Origin: Candidatus Altarchaeota archaeon
Lineage (GTDB): Archaea > Altiarchaeota > Altiarchaeia > IMC4 > QMZM01
Direction: 5' to 3'
NCBI GenBank assembly: GCA_016931955.1
Contig: JAFGDV010000022.1
Coordinates: 1 to 35,341 of the forward strand
Length of the DNA: 35,341 nt
A program made the position numbers and the translations under genes. Shown piece by piece: positions 26,368 to 33,508 of this stretch. Position 1 is the stretch's first letter; each line of letters begins with the position of its first letter. The notes below the pieces were generated by a model. It was not told the origin of the DNA, searched no databases, and saw nothing but the letters and a program-made list of their open reading frames with translations.

Positions 26368-27222
26368 CTACTTCTTTCCCATCGTCTTCCAGTAGTAAGC
26401 ACCCAAGAGAAACAAGAACAGGATCACTATGGATATAACTATCGTACCACCACTTCCCTCCAGTATCCTGCCAGTCACGGAAGGTAGCGCTATAGTTGTC
26501 GTCGTAGTCTCTAATGAGGTCGTCGTAACCTCCGCACTTGTCGTAGTAGGCGCGGATGTTGGCGTCGATGCCTTTGTTGTGGTAGGCATTATGGTTGTCG
26601 TGGTCGAACAAGGCGCACAGGGTCCGCCGCAGTCTATCCCGGTTTCGCCTTGGTTCTGTATTCCATCACTGCAGCTTATGCATGGGTCGCATGGTCCTCC
26701 GCAATCCACCCCTTCCTCGCCTTGATTCTTTATCCCGTCAAAGCAGCTTTCCTTAGGCTTTGAGATGATACCTCCACCCCCGCCGCCTCCACCACCGCCT
26801 CCACTGCTTCCACCCCCGCCACTTGCCATGGTGGTCGTCGTTGTGATCTGCGTAGTGGTTGTAGTCGGCACCGATGCTGGAACAGTAAGGTCTAATTTGG
26901 TGGTTTCTCCGTTATTGAATACATAGGTTTCTCCTGTGTCTATTCCGTTCACATAGAAGTTGATTGTTTTCCCATCCCGGTTGTTGTTGGGGTCTGTTAC
27001 GAAAAACATCTTTGGGCTGTAACCGTATTCCCCGTTCAAGGCTGTGGTGCTTGCAACCGTTACCCCCTCTATTTTGGCTTCAATCAGTGAGCCATTGGGG
27101 GCTGGACCATTTATGAAGTCGACTGATCCGTAGAATTGATGCGGTACTCCAGGTAGTAGTGTCTGTGCGGTATATAGGCTGCTGAATAGTGCTAATGCCA
27201 GTATAACTACTGTTTTTTTCAT
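26368..27222 (-). CDS. Secreted surface protein with Gly/Thr linkers, two Cys-rich DGIxNQGExGxDCGGPC repeats and C-terminal TM
   Basis: Signal peptide MKKTVVILALALFSSLYTAQT; 'CFDGIKNQGEEGVDCGGPCDPCISCSDGIQNQGETGIDCGGPCAPC'; tail 'PSVTGRILEGSGGTIVISIVILFLFLLGAYYWKTMGKK'. Confidence 0.8.
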   Translation of the reverse strand: MKKTVVILALALFSSLYTAQTLLPGVPHQFYGSVDFINGPAPNGSLIEAKIEGVTVASTTALNGEYGYSPKMFFVTDPNNNRDGKTINFYVNGIDTGETYVFNNGETTKLDLTVPASVPTTTTTQITTTTTMASGGGGSSGGGGGGGGGGGIISKPKESCFDGIKNQGEEGVDCGGPCDPCISCSDGIQNQGETGIDCGGPCAPCSTTTTIMPTTTKASTPTSAPTTTSAEVTTTSLETTTTTIALPSVTGRILEGSGGTIVISIVILFLFLLGAYYWKTMGKK

Positions 27223-27312
27223 TTTCCTTATATATTATACATAAAACAATATAAACTAATTTTAATTGTACAATAGATTAATTAAAAATAAAAAAGAAAA
27301 ATAATGTTGGTT

Positions 27313-30300
27313 CTACAAGCACATCGTCTCCACTAACTCCTCCGGACATGCTGTAGAACGCGCATAGATGTCTTCCATATCCATTAATATCCAGTAACCT
27401 GCGCCAGGATCCAAGTAACTGCATGCATCATAGTTATACCACTGGTGTGGGTTGTCTGGCTCCCAGTAGGTGCTCAGGGAACTCCACTTCGTCGGCCATA
27501 TCCCATAATCGCTCCTCAACGTGTACAGTGCACAGTATGCCCTGTCCCCGTTACCTAATGGCCCATAGTACCCTGACAGATCGTTTGTTCCATGGTATCC
27601 GATCAGGTTCCAGCCCTCGAACAGCCTTCTGCTTGGGGGTGTGACTGCAGGAATCATCTCGCTGCCTCCGATCATAAGCAGATCAGCCTTGTTTGCTATC
27701 ACCCAATAACCCCAGCCGGGTATCATCTGATGCAGGTTATCATTCCCATCATTTCCGTCTGGCGTGTAGACGCACCAGTCTTCGCCGCATATCTGGTGTT
27801 CTGCGTCAAAGGTCCAGACCGCTTCTACGCTGTCTTCCACGTCCTTGAGGACCTCTTTTATGTCGTCGTCTATCAGCATAAACGGCACAGAGACAAGGTT
27901 CCACTTCTTGTTTATCTGTATCTCGAAGGGAACGCCCTCCACCTTAAACTTCTCCTCATCAATTGGTCCCTTGTTGCCTAATGCATCAACGCAGTAGTAT
28001 TCGAGGTTGTGTTCTGTCTCCTCCAGGAACAAGAACTCCTCTACCACCTTGTCGAGACAGCAGAAGCCGTCGCCGCTTGCATTGTATTCTCCAGCATAGA
28101 ATTCACAGTATTCCTCTGTGTAGTCATCTGCATCCACTTCCGCGTTGAAGCAGACCCTTTCATGATCCACTGGATGAGGCTCAGGGTCCACGCACTCAAG
28201 GGATACTGAGGTGTATAGCGTAACCTTCCAGCACTCTATCTCATCCGCCCCACCATTCCAGCAGAGGTCTTTAATCCCCGGATAGAATATAGAATCTTGT
28301 CCATTCCACTTAGTCTTCGGGTCGCCGACTGTCTTATTCGGTTCAGGGGCTGAATTATCCACGAAGACGCACTGCTTGAGCATAGACTCTTTGTCTACGT
28401 TATCCACTGCCTTAACCTCTATCAGGTGACATGACTGCTGACCGATATTCACTGAAGTTACATTTTCAGACACCGTTGTCCAGCCTCCGGAACCCTCCGT
28501 CTCTTGACATATACTATTGTTTGTGCAGTTGCCGTCTCCTACAAGGGTTATCCTGTAGGACAGCTCCTTCAGACCAGATGGATGCGGCTCATAATCAGTT
28601 GCATTCATCGTTATATTCGTCTCTGAGCTGATCCAATCAGCATCGCCGTCATTAAAGTAGGGTTTACCATACCCCTTATAGACTCCTGGCGGCGTCTTGT
28701 CGACGAACACGCACTGAGCCTTCATGTCCTCAGTATTCCCTAAGGCGTCCACGCTATAGTACTCTATCCTGTGGCATGATTCCTCAGATATGTTGAATGG
28801 CCCAGTGTATGTCTCCCACGTAAACGGCAGAATAACCATTCCGGGTATAATTGCACACTCTGTGGAATTCCAGCAGGCCTCATCGTCAACCCTGCCGTAG
28901 CGGTAGTACGTCGTCACATTGTCTACGTGGCATATTGCTCCGCCGTCCACTGCCGTCAGATTAACCCTTGAAGCTGAGTCGATCCACTCAGTGCCATTTA
29001 CTTCATAGTAGGGTCCTAGATACGTCTTCGTCGTATTCGGCGGAGTGGAATCAACCCTGAAGTACTCCAGGTCAGTGGTTTCTTCTGCGTTTCCAAGATG
29101 GTCTGCGCAGTAAAATTCCAGATCGTGGACTGAATCCTCCATGAAGTTGAACTCAAACACCTCATCTCCCACGTAGATGCAGCACTCATCATCTGTCATG
29201 GTTCCATTGTGGTAGGCGCAGTACTCGTCTGTCACGTAACCATCTGGATCCTCATCAAAGGAGACCTTAAAGCACACCGTCTCCTGGCCTACTGGATGGG
29301 GCTCAGGGTCCACGCAATCCAATGTTATCAGCGTTTCCTGGGTGACAAACCAGTCATCAGATGAGGGAACACAGGGTTCGCCGGAGACATTTATCCAAAT
29401 CTCCTGAACCGCTAAAGTCGAGCCGTCACCCACAACCTCCACGTAGAGGTGGTATTCTCCCCCATGCTGGCCTACTGGAACAGACACTGTGACGTTAAAT
29501 GGAACAGATGCTCCGCCTTCAACATCACTGTATGAAGTAGGCGTCCAAGTGATCCAGTCCTCGAAACCAGGCTTCGGCTTCAAGGTCAGATAACTGATCT
29601 TGGAGGTGATGTTCCCAATCAAGGCAACGATCTCTTCAGACAGGTCGCCCGCACTCCCCAGCTCGGAGAAGATGCCACCCGTCTCATTGGTGGCATACTC
29701 CCAGACACTGTCACAGTAACCGCCTGAATCAATGGCGACAACAGATATGCCCGCCGCCTTCAGATCAGCGACGACATTGGACCAGTTGAGATCATCTGAT
29801 GTGCCTGCGATAGCGTCTCTGCCTGGATCAACCCCAGTCGTGGTACCACAACCGAAAAACCCGAGGTTGCAGTCGTGCGGCACATTATCCTCAAATATGA
29901 TAACGATCTTCCTGGATCCAGGCCTCCAGCCTACGAACTGGGACTCATAAAGGGCCCTTGTGTAGGACTCAGGACCATCATCTCCGTTGCCAAGGACCAA
30001 ATCATTGATGGCTGAGCTGACTGCGCTATTATTTGAGGTTATGTTTTGATCCAGGCTCCATGGATAATCTATTCCAGACCCATAGAAGCCAGAATAACCG
30101 CAGTAGTCATAGTAACCATTGTAATCCATGAAGGAGCCCACTCCAAAAGCGGAATTATTCACGAGAGCGCTTATGTTATTCATTATCTCTATTGAACTGG
30201 ACTTGGCTGTACTCAACTGGAAAGACATGCTACCCGTTAAGTCGAACAGGAAGAGCACATCCAGTTTACCGATTGGTGTCTCCTCGGTGGTTACTGTCTT

Positions 30301-32784
30301 CTGCTCCTCGATGGACTGGCCAGGATCCAACGCAGCCATCAGCGTATCCGGCACAATAGAGGCGCCGCTTCCTTCAGGTACTGCGCCGTCGTAGGTTATG
30401 TTCTCACAGCCTTCGCCTCCTCCGAGGGGTATGCTTGGACTGCCGACAGTCTTCACTCCAACAGGTGGAGTACCATCCACGAACACACACTGCGCCTTTA
30501 TCGATTCCTTGTTGCCTAACAGGTCCACTGAATAATACTCGATCATGTGGCATGAATCCTCCACCGCCGTGAAGGGGCTGGAGTATTCAACCCAGCTGGA
30601 ATCATTGTATAAGTGCTCTGGCATGCAGCCAGCAGGCTCCAGACAATACATGTCATCCACCAATGAATTCATCCAGTAGATCTTGTCCACGCCTACGGCA
30701 CACAAAGCATCGGGATTGTCTGTCGCGTTAAGAACGACCTCTGTGTCGAGGTTGATCCACTGCGGGCAGTTCATGTGCACTTTATCCTTAACGCAGGCTT
30801 CCTTGCTCTCATAGCCTTCAGAAGACCAGCTAACATTACAGTAGCCTTCATAGTTTTCCACACAGCATGGCGCCGCCTTATAGGCTCCAACATAGGTCTT
30901 CTCCGTTTCGGGAGGAGACGAATCCACGTAGAATGTTTCATTGTCTGTGTCGCAGTTTCCAAGCGCGTCACAGCATACTATGTGCAATGTATGCACTGTT
31001 TCGTCGTAGAAGGTTATGTTGAATGGTGGAGTCAATTCACTGCAGCCGCTCATTGAAACATTATCTAACTCATAACTCCACTCACATAGGACTTCGTCGA
31101 CTGCGCACCCATAAGTATCGTCGTCGTATGCTTCCACGTGTATGGTTGTCCCTTCCTCAAACTCCCAGTCTTTTATCCAGCAATCCTGTCCCACCTCAGG
31201 CGGGCAGTCCCCAACTTGTGGACCAATGACTGTCTTGGTTATTATCGGGGCCTGAGAGTCTACCTTAAAGTACTCCAAGTCGGTTGTTTCCTCTGTATTC
31301 CCCAGAGCGTCTATACAGAAAAACTCTAGGCCGTGCAGGGAATCTTCTTCGAAGACTATCTCCTTAGGTGCTTCAACGCAACACCACCCGTCTTCTAAGG
31401 CTTCGTCACAGTATTGGTCTGTCGCATTCGCGCCATCCAATGAGACCTTGTAGCATAGTTCTCCCTGGTTGACTGGGTGATCGCCTTGATCAGTACAATT
31501 TAAAGTTATCGGCGTCACATGGTCTCTCACCCAATAAGAGCAATTACTTGGGTCTCCAGGATCACATAACACCTGTGGTTCGCCGACGTCTTTCACCGCC
31601 ATTGGGGGGGTGTTGTCCACGAAGACGCACTGGTAGTTGGTTAACTCAGTATTACCTAAGGCGTCTACGCTGTAGAACTCGACGATGTGACATGACTCTT
31701 CTTTCTTGTTAAACGGGCCCTCATAAACCTCGAAAGGCACTTCTTCATGTATCCCATAGTACTCTGGATTACATTTTGAGGAATCCCAGCATGATGCGTC
31801 GTCCTCAACTACAAAGTCTCTGTAGTATGTGGTGACTCCTCCGATAGTGCATATCTCCCCTCCATCAGCCGAAGTCAGTGTTATAGGTGTGGTGGATGTT
31901 ATCCAGTGGGGGTAAGGCGCTCCCGCGTTGATGTCTGCAGGATAATGCGGGCAACCGTAGGTCTTGTTCGTCTCCGGCGCTTCCGTATCCACCTTGAATG
32001 TCTCGATCTCCTCTATCATATTTCCTGCAATGTCGGCACAGGTCACAGTCAGTACGTGGACTGAGTCCTCCTCGAATGTCATCAAGTACTCCCAGGAGGC
32101 TTCTCCATTCAAATCCTCGTCTACCTCAGTCTGAATTGGGCCTCCGTCCACTGTGTAGGTTATTATGCAGTAGTCTAGGCCGCTTATTCCGCACTCTCCC
32201 TGATCTACAACTGATATGTTTATAACCGTGGACTGAGTGATCCAGCACTCATCTCCAACACCAGGAGGACAAACACCGGACTGAGGACCAGTGACCGTCT
32301 TAGTTATTTCAGGCGCTACGTCGTCAACGCTCGTAGTATCATTAAGAAATTGAATCCAACCAGTTGCTGGGAAAGTCACATCTCTTGTTTCGAATTGCCA
32401 ATTCCACTCGCATCCACTAGTAGGAGTTTTTGCAGAAAAAGTAAAACTTTCAGTATTTCCAGCAGTTATGCGATAGGAGGAATTTTCAGCTACATACTGA
32501 CAAGCCTGTTTTGTGCCAATAAAATTCAACTCCCAACCAGGTTTTTCGTCACACTGGAAGTTAGTATAGCTCATATTTCGATATATCCTCACTTCATCCA
32601 CTGTATCAGGTCCATTATTGGTTATATTGACTGTGTAATCCATTGTCTGGTTTGCGGCGGACCATTCTGGCTGCAAATCAGCTGAGCTTGTATGCGTTTG
32701 TATATGTACCTGGGCGGATGAGATGCCCATAATAGCTGCCAGAAGCAGACAAAATACTCCTATAGTATATACTTTTGTTTTCAT
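27313..32784 (-). CDS. Giant (1823 aa) secreted surface protein: Ig-like/Cys-containing repeats, a VWA domain, two C-terminal GWNLIG...GYWV repeats
   Basis: Signal peptide; about nine 'ESCHxIEYYSVDALGNTE...QCVFVDxTPP' modules; VWA 'KLDVLFLFDLTGSMSFQLSTAKSSSIEIM'; C-terminal 'KKWNLVSVPF...GWGYWVIA' and 'EGWNLIGYHG...GAGYWILM'. SD GGAGGT before the ATG. Confidence 0.85.
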   Translation of the reverse strand: MKTKVYTIGVFCLLLAAIMGISSAQVHIQTHTSSADLQPEWSAANQTMDYTVNITNNGPDTVDEVRIYRNMSYTNFQCDEKPGWELNFIGTKQACQYVAENSSYRITAGNTESFTFSAKTPTSGCEWNWQFETRDVTFPATGWIQFLNDTTSVDDVAPEITKTVTGPQSGVCPPGVGDECWITQSTVINISVVDQGECGISGLDYCIITYTVDGGPIQTEVDEDLNGEASWEYLMTFEEDSVHVLTVTCADIAGNMIEEIETFKVDTEAPETNKTYGCPHYPADINAGAPYPHWITSTTPITLTSADGGEICTIGGVTTYYRDFVVEDDASCWDSSKCNPEYYGIHEEVPFEVYEGPFNKKEESCHIVEFYSVDALGNTELTNYQCVFVDNTPPMAVKDVGEPQVLCDPGDPSNCSYWVRDHVTPITLNCTDQGDHPVNQGELCYKVSLDGANATDQYCDEALEDGWCCVEAPKEIVFEEDSLHGLEFFCIDALGNTEETTDLEYFKVDSQAPIITKTVIGPQVGDCPPEVGQDCWIKDWEFEEGTTIHVEAYDDDTYGCAVDEVLCEWSYELDNVSMSGCSELTPPFNITFYDETVHTLHIVCCDALGNCDTDNETFYVDSSPPETEKTYVGAYKAAPCCVENYEGYCNVSWSSEGYESKEACVKDKVHMNCPQWINLDTEVVLNATDNPDALCAVGVDKIYWMNSLVDDMYCLEPAGCMPEHLYNDSSWVEYSSPFTAVEDSCHMIEYYSVDLLGNKESIKAQCVFVDGTPPVGVKTVGSPSIPLGGGEGCENITYDGAVPEGSGASIVPDTLMAALDPGQSIEEQKTVTTEETPIGKLDVLFLFDLTGSMSFQLSTAKSSSIEIMNNISALVNNSAFGVGSFMDYNGYYDYCGYSGFYGSGIDYPWSLDQNITSNNSAVSSAINDLVLGNGDDGPESYTRALYESQFVGWRPGSRKIVIIFEDNVPHDCNLGFFGCGTTTGVDPGRDAIAGTSDDLNWSNVVADLKAAGISVVAIDSGGYCDSVWEYATNETGGIFSELGSAGDLSEEIVALIGNITSKISYLTLKPKPGFEDWITWTPTSYSDVEGGASVPFNVTVSVPVGQHGGEYHLYVEVVGDGSTLAVQEIWINVSGEPCVPSSDDWFVTQETLITLDCVDPEPHPVGQETVCFKVSFDEDPDGYVTDEYCAYHNGTMTDDECCIYVGDEVFEFNFMEDSVHDLEFYCADHLGNAEETTDLEYFRVDSTPPNTTKTYLGPYYEVNGTEWIDSASRVNLTAVDGGAICHVDNVTTYYRYGRVDDEACWNSTECAIIPGMVILPFTWETYTGPFNISEESCHRIEYYSVDALGNTEDMKAQCVFVDKTPPGVYKGYGKPYFNDGDADWISSETNITMNATDYEPHPSGLKELSYRITLVGDGNCTNNSICQETEGSGGWTTVSENVTSVNIGQQSCHLIEVKAVDNVDKESMLKQCVFVDNSAPEPNKTVGDPKTKWNGQDSIFYPGIKDLCWNGGADEIECWKVTLYTSVSLECVDPEPHPVDHERVCFNAEVDADDYTEEYCEFYAGEYNASGDGFCCLDKVVEEFLFLEETEHNLEYYCVDALGNKGPIDEEKFKVEGVPFEIQINKKWNLVSVPFMLIDDDIKEVLKDVEDSVEAVWTFDAEHQICGEDWCVYTPDGNDGNDNLHQMIPGWGYWVIANKADLLMIGGSEMIPAVTPPSRRLFEGWNLIGYHGTNDLSGYYGPLGNGDRAYCALYTLRSDYGIWPTKWSSLSTYWEPDNPHQWYNYDACSYLDPGAGYWILMDMEDIYARSTACPEELVETMCL

Positions 32785-32809
32785 TGTTTACCTCCATAAA
32801 AATTGGTTT

Positions 32810-33340
32810 TAGATAAGGGTGAGAATCTGAATCTAGAATTAGGTATGAGATCAGCCTCATAGGCTCTGCCATAGCCTAATAACGGAATAACACACGTCAC
32901 ATACCCACCCTTTAGATGCTAGGGCTAAAAAACCCCACCATAGACTCGCATACTTGGTGTTTGCTCATAGAACAAACATTATCCCAAATAGACTCATAAT
33001 ATATGGTTACCTATAATCGCAAGGGTTTAAAAAGGATTATTTCGTTACCAAAAACTGCCTAAATTATCGGACAAAGTCCTAAACCCGATATCTAGAAAAA
33101 AAATTATTTCAGCAATCCTCGTCAACATAGGATAGTGTTCTAAACAAGGGATAGACGAGGAAAAAGCCAGTAAGAGTTTAAGCAGGGGTGAGAGGACCTA
33201 AATTCCGTAGAGGGCGCAAGGAATTTAGAAGTAGGTCCGGATCGCTTTAAAGATAATCGACTTACATCGATCACCCGTTTTGTTTTACTGAGGTAAAACA
33301 TCAGCCAATCACCCCTGCTCCTCCGTAATAGGAGGTAGTA
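32810..33340 (-). promoter_or_regulatory. Hairpin-rich intergenic region; candidate long structured 5' leader or ncRNA (minus strand favoured)
   Basis: Perfect inverted repeats: AGCAGGGGTGA(33181-33191)/TCACCCCTGCT(33309-33319); GGACCT+AAATTCC(33194-33206)/GGAATTT(33220-33226)..AGGTCC(33233-33238); TGTTTTAC/GTAAAACA(33281-33300); TCCTCGTC/GACGAGGA(33116-33161); AAGGGTG/CACCCTT(32815-32912); three-way junction 32838-32880. Confidence 0.5.
33140..33301 (-). CDS. Candidate 53-aa upstream ORF in the structured leader
   Basis: Minus-strand ATG at 33301 preceded by GGGGTGATTGG-CTG; translation MFYLSKTKRVIDVSRLSLKRSGPTSKFLAPSTEFRSSHPCLNSYWLFPRLSLV*. Same SD sequence and near-identical spacing as the 26213 start. 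Confidence 0.25.
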   Translation of the reverse strand: MFYLSKTKRVIDVSRLSLKRSGPTSKFLAPSTEFRSSHPCLNSYWLFPRLSLV

Positions 33341-33508
33341 ATATATTGAACATTATTTTTTATAAATCAACTAAATCCTGATAATGTATGATAAATTTCC
33401 TGATAATAAATTTTAAATCCCAATAAAATCCTTAGATGATATAAATCGTTCGATTTCTTTTGACAGTCAGACTGTATTTATCCAAAAAAAGCCAATAAGG
33501 TAAAGCAG

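Noticed and set aside
32810-33340. RNase P RNA, SRP RNA, rRNA fragment or CRISPR array in the hairpin-rich gap
   Set aside because: No GAGGAAAGUCC/ACAGAA pair, no SRP helix 8 GGAGCAGC-type motif, no rRNA landmark, and no regularly spaced identical repeats; kept as an unassigned structured region.
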